Below are positions 14,100 through 23,391 of a stretch of DNA of 38,546 nt, in pieces. Below the pieces are notes generated by a model. It saw only the letters and a program-made list of their open reading frames with translations, had not been told where the DNA came from and ran no database searches. The DNA is from Acetobacteraceae bacterium. Lineage in GTDB: Bacteria; Pseudomonadota; Alphaproteobacteria; Acetobacterales; Acetobacteraceae. The number at the start of each line of letters is the position of its first letter. Position 1 is the stretch's first letter. Location of the stretch: contig PLXO01000286.1 of assembly GCA_003151425.1 (NCBI GenBank), positions 273-38,818 on the forward strand, written 5' to 3'. A program made the position numbers and the translations under genes.

Positions 14100-15116
14100 T
14101 CAAAGATTCCTGCCGACACCGACAGCCGCCGCACGCCGCGCGGCGAGCTGGGCGGCAAGGTCCAGTGCAGCAATCAGGCTGGATGGATCGGCGATACCCT
14201 TGCCGGCGATGTCGTAGGCGGTGCCGTGGTCGGGTGAGGTGCGCACGATCGGCAAACCCAGTGTCACATTTACCCCATGCGTCATGTCCAGCGTCTTAAG
14301 CGGGATCAGCGCCTGGTCGTGGTACATGCAGATCGCCACATCGTAGCGGGCGCGGGCCGTCGCGGTGAACATCGTGTCGGGTGGCCACGGACCGGAGACA
14401 TCCATTCCTGCGCGGCGAAGTTCTTCGATCGCCGGGCCGATGATCGTGGTCTCCTCATCGCCGAGCGCACCCTGCTCGCCGGCGTGCGGATTCAGCCCGG
14501 CGATTGCAAGGCGCGGCGTTGCGATCCCGAACTCCCGCCGTAGCGCGGCCTCGGTGGTGCGCGCGGCGGCAACGATGCGATCGATCGTGATCATGTCGAT
14601 CGACCGGCGCAATGACGCATGCACCGTCACCGGCACCACGCGCAGCGCCGGGCTGGCCAGCATCATGATCTGCTTGCCCACGGCACCGGTCAGCGCGGCA
14701 AGAAACTCGGTGTGGCCGGGGTAGGCGAAGCCGGCATCGTAGAGGGCCGCCTTGTTGATCGGATTGGTGACCACGGCGCCGGCGAGGCCACGCGCCGCGA
14801 GATCGGTCGCTCGCTCGATCGAAGCCACCACGGCGGCGGCGTTCTTCGCCTCCGGCTTGCCAGGTTGGGCGGGAACAGCGAGCAGAACCGGCAGAACCGG
14901 CAGCGCGCTGCGGAACGTCGCAGGCACGGCGTCGATCGCGGTGACCGTCATCACCGGTACATCGAGGCGCATATCGCGGGCGAGCTGGCGCAGCCGCTCC
15001 GGATCGTCCAGCGTGACGAAGCAACCAACGCCGTGGCGCCTCGCCTGCCAGGCGCGAAGTGTCAGCTCGCCGCCGATGCCGGCGGGATCGCCCATGGTGA
15101 GTGCGAGGGGGAGCAT
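14100..15116 (-). CDS. pdxA: 4-hydroxythreonine-4-phosphate dehydrogenase
   Basis: This enzyme oxidises 4-phosphohydroxy-threonine with NAD in the DXP-dependent pathway to pyridoxal phosphate. It has 338 residues, close to the family length. [12 protein letters not shown] opens the protein (usually GIGPE, here GIGGE). [20 protein letters not shown] with a metal-binding His, [27 protein letters not shown] and [10 protein letters not shown] follow, all typical PdxA motifs. It starts 3 bp after the lpdA stop, so it is very probably the last gene of the odhA-odhB-VOC-lpdA operon. Confidence 0.94.
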   Translation of the reverse strand: MLPLALTMGDPAGIGGELTLRAWQARRHGVGCFVTLDDPERLRQLARDMRLDVPVMTVTAIDAVPATFRSALPVLPVLLAVPAQPGKPEAKNAAAVVASIERATDLAARGLAGAVVTNPINKAALYDAGFAYPGHTEFLAALTGAVGKQIMMLASPALRVVPVTVHASLRRSIDMITIDRIVAAARTTEAALRREFGIATPRLAIAGLNPHAGEQGALGDEETTIIGPAIEELRRAGMDVSGPWPPDTMFTATARARYDVAICMYHDQALIPLKTLDMTHGVNVTLGLPIVRTSPDHGTAYDIAGKGIADPSSLIAALDLAAQLAARRAAAVGVGRNL

Positions 15117-15119
15117 CCG

Positions 15120-16511
15120 CTAGGTATGCAACGCCCGCCCGCCGACCGCCAGCGCGGCTTCCTTCACCGCCTCGTTCAGGCTGGGATGCGCATGCGAGGT
15201 GCGGGCAATGTCCTCCGCTGACGCCCCGAACTCGATCGCTATCGACAGCTCGGCGATCAGCGTACCGCCGTCCGGGCCGATGATATGCGCGCCGAGCAGC
15301 CGGTCGGTGGTCTTGTCGGCCAGCAGCTTCACGAAGCCGTCGGTCTCACCCATGGCGCGGGCGCGGCCATTGGCGGTGAATGGGAATTTGCCCACGGCGT
15401 AGGCGATGCCGGCGGCCTTCAACTCCTCCTCCGTGCGACCGACGGCGGCAACCTCGGGCGAGGTGTAGACCACGCTCGGAATCGCCTCGTAGTTCACGTG
15501 CCCGGCCTGACCGGCGATGCGCTCGGCCACCGCCACGCCCTCGTCCTCGGCCTTGTGCGCCAGCATCGGGCCGCTGATCACGTCGCCGATCGCCCAGATT
15601 CCCGGGACGTTGGTGGCGAAATGCGCATCGGTGGTCACCCTCCCTCGCGTATCGATTGCCACGCCGGCGTCGGCGAGACCGAGGCCCTCGGTGTAGGCGC
15701 GTCGGCCGATCGACAGCAGCACGATGTCGGCGTTCAGTGTCTCCGTTGGGCCACCCTTGGCCGGCTCGACCGTCAAGGTCACACCGGCGTTGCCGTTCAC
15801 CGCGCCCGTCACTTTGCTACCAAGCCGGAACTTCAGCCCCTGCTTCGTCAGGATGCGCTGGAACGCGGTGGCGACCTCGGCGTCCATCGTCGGGATGATG
15901 CGATCGAGGAACTCGATCACCGTCACCTCGGCCCCCAGGCGACGCCAAACGCTGCCCAGTTCCAGGCCGATCACGCCGCCGCCGATCACCACCAGGTGGC
16001 CGGGCACCCTGTCCAGCTCCAGCCCGCCGGTGGAGGTGACGATCTGCTTCTCATCCACCTCGACGCCGGCCAATGGCATGCTCTCGCTGCCGGTGGCGAT
16101 GACGATGTGTCTTGTTTCGTACTCGGTGCCACCGACATCGACCTTGCCTGGCGCTACGATGCGGCCGGTGCCCTTCAGCCAGGTGATCTTGTTCTTGCGG
16201 AACAGGAATTCGACGCCCTTGACGTTGGCGGTGACCACCCCGGTCTTGCGCGCCTGCATCCGGGCCAGGTCGAGCTCGACGGAGCCGACCTTGATCCCCT
16301 GATCGGCCAGCGTGTGCTTTGCCTTGTGGAACTCCTCGGACGAATGCAGCAGCGCCTTCGAAGGGATGCAGCCGACATTCAGGCAGGTGCCGCCGAGCGT
16401 GGCGCGGCTCTCGACGCAGGCCACGTTCATGCCGAGCTGGGCGGCGCGGATCGCGCAGACATAGCCGCCGGGGCCAGCGCCGATCACGATGACGTCGAAA
16501 CTGTCGCTCAT
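15120..16511 (-). CDS. lpdA: dihydrolipoyl dehydrogenase (E3)
   Basis: This is the E3 flavoprotein of the 2-oxoglutarate dehydrogenase complex, which reoxidises lipoamide with NAD. At 463 residues it is complete. The FAD site is VIVIGAGPGGYVCAIRAAQL. The redox disulfide is GGTCLNVGCIPSKALL (Cys43 and Cys48). NAD binding is VVIGGGVIGLELGSVWRRLG. The second FAD motif is PGIWAIGDVISGPMLAHKAE. The C-terminal His-Glu pair is HAHPSLNEA. GAAAGG before the ATG supports the start. It is third after odhA and odhB, with a VOC gene between. Confidence 0.96.
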   Translation of the reverse strand: MSDSFDVIVIGAGPGGYVCAIRAAQLGMNVACVESRATLGGTCLNVGCIPSKALLHSSEEFHKAKHTLADQGIKVGSVELDLARMQARKTGVVTANVKGVEFLFRKNKITWLKGTGRIVAPGKVDVGGTEYETRHIVIATGSESMPLAGVEVDEKQIVTSTGGLELDRVPGHLVVIGGGVIGLELGSVWRRLGAEVTVIEFLDRIIPTMDAEVATAFQRILTKQGLKFRLGSKVTGAVNGNAGVTLTVEPAKGGPTETLNADIVLLSIGRRAYTEGLGLADAGVAIDTRGRVTTDAHFATNVPGIWAIGDVISGPMLAHKAEDEGVAVAERIAGQAGHVNYEAIPSVVYTSPEVAAVGRTEEELKAAGIAYAVGKFPFTANGRARAMGETDGFVKLLADKTTDRLLGAHIIGPDGGTLIAELSIAIEFGASAEDIARTSHAHPSLNEAVKEAALAVGGRALHT

Positions 16512-16563
16512 GCGGATGGCCTTTCAGGCAGACGCAACGTGCCCACGCGGCGGACGCAAGGTT

Positions 16564-16647
16564 GGGGCGCGGCTCAAGGGTTCTCGGCCATGTGGCAGAC
16601 GGGAGGCCGGGGCGCGGCTCATGCGCTCTCGGCCGTGTGGCAGACGG
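16564..16647 (-). repeat. 39-bp tandem direct repeat at the 3' end of the VOC gene
   Basis: GGGGCGCGGCTCA...GTGGCAGACGG occurs at 16564-16602 and 16609-16647 (period 45, four mismatches). The right-hand copy covers the last codons of the VOC gene (VCHTAESA-stop). The other copy lies in the lpdA leader. Confidence 0.8.
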
Positions 16648-16990
16648 CCTCGACGTTGTGGCCGTCCGGATCGAGCACGAAGGCGCCGTAGTAATTGGCG
16701 TGATAGTGCGGTCGCAGGCCGGGGCCGCCGTTGTCACGGCCGCCGGCTGCGATCGCGGCACTATAGAAGGCATCGACATCGGCGCGGGTCGCGGCGGCGA
16801 AGGCGATGTGCGCGCCGCTGGGCGGAGTGCCCTGCCCACCAAGCCAAAACTGCGGCCGGCCAGGCTTGCCGAACCCCACCCAGCCGGGGAACTCCGTCGC
16901 AACACCGATGCCGAGCGGTGCCAGCGCCGCGGTGTAGAATTCGCGGCTCTTCACCGCATCGCGCACCGGGAAGCCAATGTGATCGAACAT
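16619..16990 (-). CDS. VOC (glyoxalase/bleomycin resistance) superfamily protein
   Basis: This 123-residue single-unit vicinal-oxygen-chelate protein opens MFDHIGFPVRDAVKSREFYT with the first metal-binding His. It contains HIAFAAATRADVDAFYSAAI, HYHANYYGAFVLDPDGHNVE and a final VCH, which give the other typical ligands. Such proteins are often dimers that bind a metal; the substrate cannot be deduced. It sits between odhB (31 bp before it) and lpdA (107 bp after it) on the same strand, an unusual passenger in the ODH operon. Confidence 0.85.
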   Translation of the reverse strand: MFDHIGFPVRDAVKSREFYTAALAPLGIGVATEFPGWVGFGKPGRPQFWLGGQGTPPSGAHIAFAAATRADVDAFYSAAIAAGGRDNGGPGLRPHYHANYYGAFVLDPDGHNVEAVCHTAESA

Positions 16991-17021
16991 CGTGACGTCT
17001 CCTTCCGCAGCGAAGGTCGGT

Positions 17022-18302
17022 TCAGAGGTCCAGCAGCAGCCGGCGCGGGTCCTCCACGCCTTCCTTCACCCGCACCAGGAAGCTCACCGCCTCCTTTCCG
17101 TCGACGATGCGGTGATCGTAGCTGACCGCCAGGTACATCATCGGCCGTATCTCGATCTTGCCGCCGACCACGATCGGGCGCTCCTGGATCTTGTGCATGC
17201 CGAGGATCGCCGACTGCGGCGGGTTGAGGATCGGGGTGGACATCAGGCTGCCGTAGATGCCGCCGTTGGTGATGCTGAAGGTGCCGCCGGTCAGCTCCTC
17301 CAGCTTCAGCGCGCCGTCGCGGGCGCGGCGGCCGAAATCGGCGATCGCCTTTTCGATCTCCGCGAAGCTCATGCGGTCGGCGTCGCGCACCACCGGCACC
17401 ATCAGTCCGCCCGGGCTGCCGACCGCGATGCCCATATGGACGAAGTGCTTGTAGACGATGTCCTCGCCGTCGACCTCGGCGTTGACCGCCGGGAATTCCT
17501 GTAGCGCGGTCACACACGCCTTCACGAAGAAGCTCATGAAGCCGAGGCGAACGCCAGCGTGCTTCTTTTCGAACGCGTCCCGGTACTCGCTGCGCAGCTC
17601 CATCACCGCGGACATATCCACCTCGTTGAAGGTGGTCAGCATTGCGGCGGTATTCTGCGCTTCCTTCAGCCGTGCGGCGATGGTGCGACGCAGGCGCGTC
17701 ATGCGCACCCGCTCCTCGCGCGCGTCGGACACTCGCCGTGCGGCGGGAGCCACTTGGGCGGGCGGCGGCGCAACCGGGCGGTTGAGGAACTCCAACACGT
17801 CGCCCTTGGTGATGCGACCGTCCTTGCCACTTCCGGTACCAACCGCCTCGGTACCCAGGTGCCGTTCCTCCATCATCTTGGCGGCGGCGGGGAGTGGGGC
17901 GTGGACGACCGCGGCCGGCGCGGCCGCCTGGGTTGGCAGTGTTTGGGCCGGCGCTTTGGGTGCCGGAGGAGGTGCCGCCGGACGCGACACCGGACCCGGC
18001 GCACGCGGCTGTGGGTACACCCCGGCGGTCGGGATGGCAGCGGGGCCGGCCACCGTTTGGATCCCGGCGGGATCGACCACACCGAGCACGGCCCCCACCT
18101 CGACCTCGGTGCCTTCGGGCACGCTGATCGCGGTCAGCACGCCTGCAACCGGGGCATTGACCTCCACCGTCACCTTATCGGTTTCCAGCTCTACCAACGG
18201 CTCGTCGGCGACGACCGCCTCGCCAGGGTGCTTGATCCAGCGTGCCACGGTGGCCGAGGTAATGCTTTCGCCCAGTGCGGGCACCTTGACTTCGGTCGCC
18301 AT
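17022..18302 (-). CDS. sucB: 2-oxoglutarate dehydrogenase E2, dihydrolipoyl succinyltransferase
   Basis: This core enzyme of the ODH complex transfers the succinyl group from lipoate to CoA. It has about 426 residues. The N-terminal lipoyl domain includes [15 protein letters not shown] with the lipoylated Lys near residue 43. A Pro/Ala-rich linker follows. The E3-binding domain is [20 protein letters not shown] followed by [12 protein letters not shown]. The catalytic domain ends [16 protein letters not shown] with active-site His and Asp. ATG at 18302 has GAAGGA at good spacing; an ATG six codons upstream (18320) has none. Located 45 bp after odhA. Confidence 0.95.
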   Translation of the reverse strand: MATEVKVPALGESITSATVARWIKHPGEAVVADEPLVELETDKVTVEVNAPVAGVLTAISVPEGTEVEVGAVLGVVDPAGIQTVAGPAAIPTAGVYPQPRAPGPVSRPAAPPPAPKAPAQTLPTQAAAPAAVVHAPLPAAAKMMEERHLGTEAVGTGSGKDGRITKGDVLEFLNRPVAPPPAQVAPAARRVSDAREERVRMTRLRRTIAARLKEAQNTAAMLTTFNEVDMSAVMELRSEYRDAFEKKHAGVRLGFMSFFVKACVTALQEFPAVNAEVDGEDIVYKHFVHMGIAVGSPGGLMVPVVRDADRMSFAEIEKAIADFGRRARDGALKLEELTGGTFSITNGGIYGSLMSTPILNPPQSAILGMHKIQERPIVVGGKIEIRPMMYLAVSYDHRIVDGKEAVSFLVRVKEGVEDPRRLLLDL

Positions 18303-18347
18303 GACATGTCCTTCAGCCATTCATCGGAGTCGCAGTCAGCGTGGATA

Positions 18348-21215
18348 TCAGTCGACGCCGAGTGCGGCCTTCACCAGCGCCGCCTGCTGTTCGTTGTGGG
18401 TCCGCGCGAGGCCGGTGGCCGGGCTCGCGGCGGCTTCGCGACCGACATAGACGGGGCGCTTCGCCTTAACGTCGAGCCCGGCAAGCAACGCCTCGATCCG
18501 CCGATCGACGAAATTCCAGCCGCCCATATTCTCCGGCTCTTCCTGGCACCAGATCACTTCGGCGCGCGCGTACGGCGCCAGTGCCGACGGCAGCGATCGG
18601 ATTGGGAACGGATAGAACTGCTCCAGACGGATGATTGCAACGTCCGAGATCTGCTGGTCGCGCCGTGCCGCCAGCAGGTCATAGTAGACCTTGCCGCTGC
18701 AGATCACGACCCGGCGAACCTGCTCGGGGGGCGCGATGGCATCGATCTCGGGGATCACCGTGCGGAAGCCACTGCCATTGCTCATCTCGCTCAGCGGCGA
18801 GACCGCCAGCTTGTGGCGCAGGAGCGATTTCGGCGTGAAGATTACCAGCGGCTTCCGGAAGTTGCGCTTCAACTGCCGGCGCAGCGCATGGAAGTAGTTG
18901 GCCGGCGTGGTCAGGTTGCACACCGTCATGTTGCGCTCGGCGCAAAGCTGCAGATAGCGCTCCGGCCGCGCGGAGGAATGCTCCGGCCCCTGGCCCTCGT
19001 GGCCGTGCGGGAGCAGCAGGGTCAGGCCGGACATGCGCAACCACTTGGTCTCGCCGCTCGCCAGGAACTGGTCGATGATCACCTGGGCGCCATTGGCGAA
19101 GTCGCCGAACTGCGCCTCCCACAGCACCAGCGTCTGCGGGTCGGCCAGTGAGTAGCCGTATTCGAACCCCAGCACGCCAGCTTCCGACAGCAGCGAGTTG
19201 TAGAGCTCGATCTTCGCCTGGTCGGGCGTGATGTTATTCAGCGGCACGTATTCATTCTGATTCTCCTGGTCGATCAGCACCGCGTGGCGCTGGCTGAACG
19301 TGCCGCGCTGGCAGTCCTCGCCCGACAGGCGCACGCGATGGCCCTCCAGCAGCAGGCCGCCAAAGGCGAGCGCCTCGCTGGTCGCCCAATCGATCCCCTC
19401 GCCGCTCTCGATCATCGCCCGCTTGGCGTCGAGCTGGCGGGAGATCTTCGGATTGACCGCAAACCCGTCCGGCACATGCGTCAGCGCGGCGCCGATCTGA
19501 CGCAACACCGCGGCGTCCACCGCGGTGGAGTCGTCATGGCGGTCGATCTCTTGGTCGGCCTGCTTCAGCCCGGTCCAGTGCCCCTCCAGCCAGTCGGCCT
19601 TGTTGACCTTGTAGCCTTGCGCCGCCTGGTTGGCGGCTTCCAAGGTGGCGTTGAACCCCTCCACCATCACTCGCGAGTCGGCGGGGGAGACCATCTGCTC
19701 CTGCGCCAGCCGCTCGGCATACAGCGCGCGGGTGGTGCGCAGCTTGCCGATGGCGCGATACATGATCGGCTGGGTAAAGGCGGGCTCATCCGTCTCATTG
19801 TGGCCGTGGCGGCGGTAGCAGACGACGTCGAGCACGACGTCGGTGGCGAAGCGCATGCGGAATTCCGCCGCCATGCGGGCGCAGAACACCACCGCCTCGG
19901 GATCGTCCCCGTTGACATGGAGGATCGGCGCCTGGATTGATTTCGCGACGTCGGTGCAATAGAGGCCGGAGTAGGCGTGCGCCGGGACGGTGGTGAAGCC
20001 GATCTGGTTGTTGACGATCAGGTGGATCGTGCCGCCGCAGCGGTAGCCGATGAGCTGGCTCATCGCCAGCGTCTCGTAAACCAGGCCCTGACCGGCGAAC
20101 GCCGCATCGCCGTGCATTAGAATCGCCATCACCTTGCTGCGGTGCTGCGTATCGCCCGCTTGGTCCTGCCGCGCACGCACCTTGCCGACCACCACCGGAT
20201 CGACCGCTTCGAGGTGTGACGGGTTGGGCTGCAACGACAAATGCACCATTCGCCCCTCGATCTCCTGGTCGGTCGAGGTGCCGAGGTGGTATTTCACGTC
20301 GCCCGAGCCCTGCACGTCGTCGGGCTTGAAGCTCTCGCCGCCGAATTCGCTGAACACCGCAGTGAGCGGCTTCTTCACCACATTGACCATGGTGTTGAGC
20401 CGGCCGCGATGCGGCATGCCGATCGCCACTTCCTGCACCCCAGCCGCGGCGCAGGTCTCGATCATGGCGTGGATGGCGGGGATGGTGACCTCGCCGCCCT
20501 CCAGGCCGAAGCGCTTCGTGGTGACATAGCGCTTCTGGCAGAACATCTCGAAGCCCTCGGCCTCGGTCAGCTCCTTGAGGATCTTGCGCTTGGCGGTGCG
20601 GTCGAATGCGGTGAGCCAAGGGGCGCCTTCCACGCGGCGCTGGATCCAGGACTTCTGATCGGGATCCTGGATGTGCATGAACTCCACCGCGATGGAACCG
20701 CAGTAGGTCTCGCGCAGGATGGTGACGATCTCACGCAGCGTGGCGCTTTCGCGGCCGAGCACGTTGTCGATGAAGATGCCGCGATCCCAGTCGGCGGCGG
20801 TGAAGCCGTAGCTGGCCGGATCGAGCTCGGGGTGTGGCTTCGGCACCTGCAGACCGAGCGGATCGAGCTTTGCCTCCAGATGGCCGCGCACGCGGTAGGA
20901 TCGGATCAGCATCAGCGCGCGCAGGCTGGCGATGATTTCGGCGCGGGCGCCCGGCCGCGCGACGGCAGCCGGCGCTGGTTGGGTATTGAGAGTGGGGGGC
21001 GGCTCGGCCTCGGCCGAGGCGAGCGGGTGCGGACTCCAGGAGGCGCCGGTCGCATCCTCCAGCACCGCGCGAGCTTCGTCGTTCAGCGCGCCGAACAATT
21101 CGGCGAAGCTGGGATCGACCGAGGTGGGGTTGGTCGCCCAACGCGCATATTGTTCGCCGAGGAATGCCGCGTTCGCGCCGGAGAAGGCGGAAGCGAGAAT
21201 GTCAACGCCGGCCAT
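18348..21215 (-). CDS. sucA: 2-oxoglutarate dehydrogenase E1 component
   Basis: This thiamine diphosphate enzyme decarboxylates 2-oxoglutarate in the TCA cycle. It has 955 residues and is complete. The N-terminal E2-binding segment reads NAAFLGEQYARWATNPTSVD. The region RVEGAPWLTAFDRTAKRKIL and EGFEMFCQKRYVTTKRFGLE is characteristic of OdhA. The core follows: IGMPHRGRLNTMVNVVKKPL, the ThDP/Mg motif MAILMHGDAAFAGQGLVYET, VVCYRRHGHNETDEPAFTQP and LLLPHGHEGQGPEHSSARPE. GAAGGAGCG precedes the ATG. It is the first gene of odhA-odhB-VOC-lpdA-pdxA. Confidence 0.96.
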   Translation of the reverse strand: MAGVDILASAFSGANAAFLGEQYARWATNPTSVDPSFAELFGALNDEARAVLEDATGASWSPHPLASAEAEPPPTLNTQPAPAAVARPGARAEIIASLRALMLIRSYRVRGHLEAKLDPLGLQVPKPHPELDPASYGFTAADWDRGIFIDNVLGRESATLREIVTILRETYCGSIAVEFMHIQDPDQKSWIQRRVEGAPWLTAFDRTAKRKILKELTEAEGFEMFCQKRYVTTKRFGLEGGEVTIPAIHAMIETCAAAGVQEVAIGMPHRGRLNTMVNVVKKPLTAVFSEFGGESFKPDDVQGSGDVKYHLGTSTDQEIEGRMVHLSLQPNPSHLEAVDPVVVGKVRARQDQAGDTQHRSKVMAILMHGDAAFAGQGLVYETLAMSQLIGYRCGGTIHLIVNNQIGFTTVPAHAYSGLYCTDVAKSIQAPILHVNGDDPEAVVFCARMAAEFRMRFATDVVLDVVCYRRHGHNETDEPAFTQPIMYRAIGKLRTTRALYAERLAQEQMVSPADSRVMVEGFNATLEAANQAAQGYKVNKADWLEGHWTGLKQADQEIDRHDDSTAVDAAVLRQIGAALTHVPDGFAVNPKISRQLDAKRAMIESGEGIDWATSEALAFGGLLLEGHRVRLSGEDCQRGTFSQRHAVLIDQENQNEYVPLNNITPDQAKIELYNSLLSEAGVLGFEYGYSLADPQTLVLWEAQFGDFANGAQVIIDQFLASGETKWLRMSGLTLLLPHGHEGQGPEHSSARPERYLQLCAERNMTVCNLTTPANYFHALRRQLKRNFRKPLVIFTPKSLLRHKLAVSPLSEMSNGSGFRTVIPEIDAIAPPEQVRRVVICSGKVYYDLLAARRDQQISDVAIIRLEQFYPFPIRSLPSALAPYARAEVIWCQEEPENMGGWNFVDRRIEALLAGLDVKAKRPVYVGREAAASPATGLARTHNEQQAALVKAALGVD

Positions 21216-21332
21216 TCACTGCGCTCCTTCTCCTGTGCGCCCGCCACGGCAACGGCCGCCTATCCCCCGAGATGTCCCGGCGGTCCGCGCGCAGAGCTTA
21301 GCTGGTCGCCGCCTGTCATCCACAGCGCCGTG

Positions 21333-21357
21333 CGCCAGGAGCTCGGCGCTCCTGGCG
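21333..21357 (-). promoter_or_regulatory. strong hairpin in the odhA leader
   Basis: CGCCAGGAGC and GCTCCTGGCG form a perfect 10-bp stem with a 5-nt loop about 118 bp before the odhA start. There is no T-run. It could be a leader structure or a protein-binding palindrome. A second perfect 9-bp palindrome (CGCATGCCG, 21441-21468) lies nearer the DUF2852 stop. The rest of 21216-21516 shows no gene. Confidence 0.4.
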
Positions 21358-21516
21358 TGGACGGCTGGCGCGAAGGATCGATCGCCGGCACTACTCAGCC
21401 TAATCGAGCAGATGCACCGGCCGTGTGACCTTTTCAAGCGCGCATGCCGACGCGATGGCCGGCATGCGATGAAGGTTGGTTAGGGGCGGCCAGTCTCGGG
21501 CAGGCTGACCCGGATG

Positions 21517-22044
21517 TCAGCCGGCCGGCTGAGCGGTGGGATCCGGCGGGGCCGGAGGTTGCCGACGCTCGGTCATGAAGTGGTCGAACTCGGCCTTGTC
21601 CTTGGCGAAGCGCAGGCGCTCGAGGAAGGTGGCAAAGTCCTTCTGCTCCTCCTCCAGCCGCCGGAGGGTGTCGGTGCGGTATTCGTCGAACGCCCGATTG
21701 CCGGAGGCGACTGAGGGGGTGGCGCGCTCGCCGCCGCACCAACTCTTCCAACCGGACCAGGGCGGGCCACCCTGCCAGGGGCTGCCCGCGTTGTTGCCGT
21801 TGCGGCGGAATGCTCTGCAGCCCATGCGTCCACTCCCGATCATGTAAAACAGGATGGCCAAGCCCACCGGCCACCAGAGGATGAAGCCCAGCACCGTGAG
21901 CGCGATGGCCAGCGGGCGGGGCAGGTTGTGCAGCGCCCATGGCGGGCCCCAGTGCCAGGGATGTTCGTGCCAAACCGGGCCGGCGCCCCATGGGGAACTG
22001 CCGGCGTTCGGGCCGTAAGCCTGGGAGTTCGCTGGGCTTGTCAT
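21517..22044 (-). CDS. DUF2852 family membrane protein
   Basis: The 175-residue protein has a Trp/Pro/His-rich N-terminus (WHEHPWHWGPPWALHNLPRP), one strong membrane segment (LAIALTVLGFILWWPVGLAI and LFYMIG), then a Gly/Trp-rich stretch. The C-terminal helix FDEYRTDTLRRLEEEQKDFA is followed by FLERLRFAKDKAEFDHFMTE. This layout is that of DUF2852, found in alphaproteobacteria and of unknown function. A 21-bp palindrome lies 15 bp upstream, suggesting repression. It stands alone between odhA and the IS1595-type transposon. Confidence 0.85.
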   Translation of the reverse strand: MTSPANSQAYGPNAGSSPWGAGPVWHEHPWHWGPPWALHNLPRPLAIALTVLGFILWWPVGLAILFYMIGSGRMGCRAFRRNGNNAGSPWQGGPPWSGWKSWCGGERATPSVASGNRAFDEYRTDTLRRLEEEQKDFATFLERLRFAKDKAEFDHFMTERRQPPAPPDPTAQPAG

Positions 22045-22058
22045 GGCCGCCTCATGTG

Positions 22059-22079
22059 AATGTAAGACACATTTACATT
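22059..22079 (-). promoter_or_regulatory. palindromic operator upstream of the DUF2852 gene
   Basis: AATGTAA-N7-TTACATT is a perfect palindrome ending 15 bp before the DUF2852 start. A near copy (CATGTGA-N7-TTACATT) overlaps the start of the tetR gene at 30440-30460, so the TetR regulator is a candidate ligand. Confidence 0.5.
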
Positions 22080-22270
22080 AGGTGGATGGATGGATGTCGT
22101 CAAGGCCTATTGCGGTATTATCTAGCAACCGCCACCAAACTGGATTGGTCCGAAGCGGACCTAATTCCTACATACTATCCACGGATCGTTCGTGCCTCGC
22201 TTCCGGCGTTCCGCCTCGAACGAAGGAGGGTAGATGGGGGGTAGCCAGCGTGTGGCGCCGTGCGGCACAC

Positions 22271-23038
22271 TCAAGGACGTTGTTCGCAGTCGCCGTCGGC
22301 GCAGTTGTACTGTGCGCCTGTATCCTGGCACGGCACGAAGAAAAAGCCGTCTGGGAGATCGCGAGACGTAATATGTCCTTCGAAGCAGAACGAGACATAG
22401 TGACGCTCCCCATAGATGTCTCGGTATTTAGCCTCTCCCACCGCGAAAAGTCCGTGATGGGGTCGGTCCAACATATCATCAAGATATGCTTTAGTGGTCC
22501 CCTCGCACATCCAGATTGTTTGCGCGGCGTTTGGGCCGATGAACGCTTTCATCCACGGCGATCTGTTGTCATCGAAAAATTTTTTCCATTTCAAGTCCAG
22601 GCCAAGCTCCTGTTTCGAAGCACACGCCTGACGGTACATGAAATTCTCTGTCCGCGTAGTGCCTCCGTTTGCCCAGACGGTCAGGAATCCCATAGCAGGC
22701 AAATCGTCAATCCCGGACCACTTACGGAAGCGAGTTTCTATGTCTCGGACGAAAACGGACGCCCGCTGCGTCTCTCTAGCCGTTTCATCAGTACGAATCA
22801 GAATGTATATCGTGGCGACGCTTGTTACGGCGAGAACCATTGTTGCGAGGGCGACCGCTCGTGTCCAGCGGACTATTTGTTGGTCGAGCATGCTATCTGG
22901 GTGGGGGTTGGTTGTCTCTTGGGCGCTGTTGGATTGTCGGCTATCGCGGTCTGGACCTTCGTGTTCGGGCGCGGCTGGGGTATTGACTGGCTGATTTGCT
23001 TGGTCGCTTTCGGCGGTATGGCCTTTCTTGTCTTCCAA
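22271..23038 (-). CDS. cargo: single-pass membrane protein of unknown function
   Basis: The protein has about 255 residues. A polar, Pro/Gln-rich N-terminal 60 residues is followed by a membrane segment (ALATMVLAVTSVATIYILI). Then comes TDETARETQRASVFVRDIET, a pattern common in uncharacterised bacterial membrane proteins where an anchor precedes a beta-rich domain. Several Cys occur in the outer part (QACASK, MCEG, FCFEG, PCQD, NCADGDC). The start is probably TTG at 23038, preceded by AGAGGAAG. An overlapping plus-strand frame of similar length is judged a shadow, because the minus protein has the familiar layout. It ends 134 bp inside the left inverted repeat. Confidence 0.6.
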   Translation of the reverse strand: MEDKKGHTAESDQANQPVNTPAAPEHEGPDRDSRQSNSAQETTNPHPDSMLDQQIVRWTRAVALATMVLAVTSVATIYILIRTDETARETQRASVFVRDIETRFRKWSGIDDLPAMGFLTVWANGGTTRTENFMYRQACASKQELGLDLKWKKFFDDNRSPWMKAFIGPNAAQTIWMCEGTTKAYLDDMLDRPHHGLFAVGEAKYRDIYGERHYVSFCFEGHITSRDLPDGFFFVPCQDTGAQYNCADGDCEQRP

Positions 23039-23068
23039 GGGCTTCCTCTTCTGCTTGATGCACTCGGT

Positions 23069-23311
23069 TTATAGGTCCTCCAGCCGCATCCCCGCCATCT
23101 CCAGCGCCGCCAGCGTTGCCACCAGGAAAGTAGCGGCAAACGTCCCGCGCTTCAGCTTCGCTTTGATGGTGGTCTCGGACTCCTCGGATAGCCCGTGCTC
23201 CTTGAGCCGTTCCGCGAGGTCGGCATAGGTCAGCTTCCCCCGCTTGAGTTCCGCCTTGACGAACCGGGACAACCTATCCCGAAGCTCTGCCTCCGACGCT
23301 GCGAGTCCCAT
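23069..23311 (-). CDS. DUF6471 family small protein, likely DNA-binding
   Basis: The 80-residue protein has FVKAELKRGKLTYADLAERL followed by SEESETTIKAKLKRGTFAAT, which matches DUF6471 and looks like a helix-turn-helix (AELAERL ... IxxKLxRG). DUF6471 genes are, to my recollection, common near IS1595 transposases. It is divergent from the transposase. The 103-bp region between them has two copies of TCATATACGTC, one over the transposase -10, so it may repress both genes. Confidence 0.75.
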   Translation of the reverse strand: MGLAASEAELRDRLSRFVKAELKRGKLTYADLAERLKEHGLSEESETTIKAKLKRGTFAATFLVATLAALEMAGMRLEDL

Positions 23312-23336
23312 TGGCGACGCTCCCGATCTTTAGGGA

Positions 23337-23391
23337 TCATATACGTCGCTTTCCCTGTTGACAATAGCGTCCCATAGGTGTCATATACGTC
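23337..23391. promoter_or_regulatory. divergent control region with direct repeats
   Basis: TCATATACGTC occurs at 23337-23347 and 23381-23391, 44 bp apart (about four helical turns). TTGACA at 23358 with 17 bp to TCATAT at 23381 is a possible transposase promoter, so the second repeat covers its -10. On the other strand the first repeat offers a TATATGAT-like -10 for the DUF6471 gene. Confidence 0.55.

Noticed and set aside
15285..16691. 468-codon frame opposite lpdA
   Set aside because: Typical high-GC shadow frame rich in His, Arg and Asp. lpdA is unmistakable on the other strand.
22082..23074. 330-codon plus-strand frame opposite the anchored cargo protein
   Set aside because: It starts in the inverted repeat of the transposon and lacks a ribosome site. 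The minus-strand protein shows a familiar anchor-plus-domain layout. Some doubt remains, since both are open.
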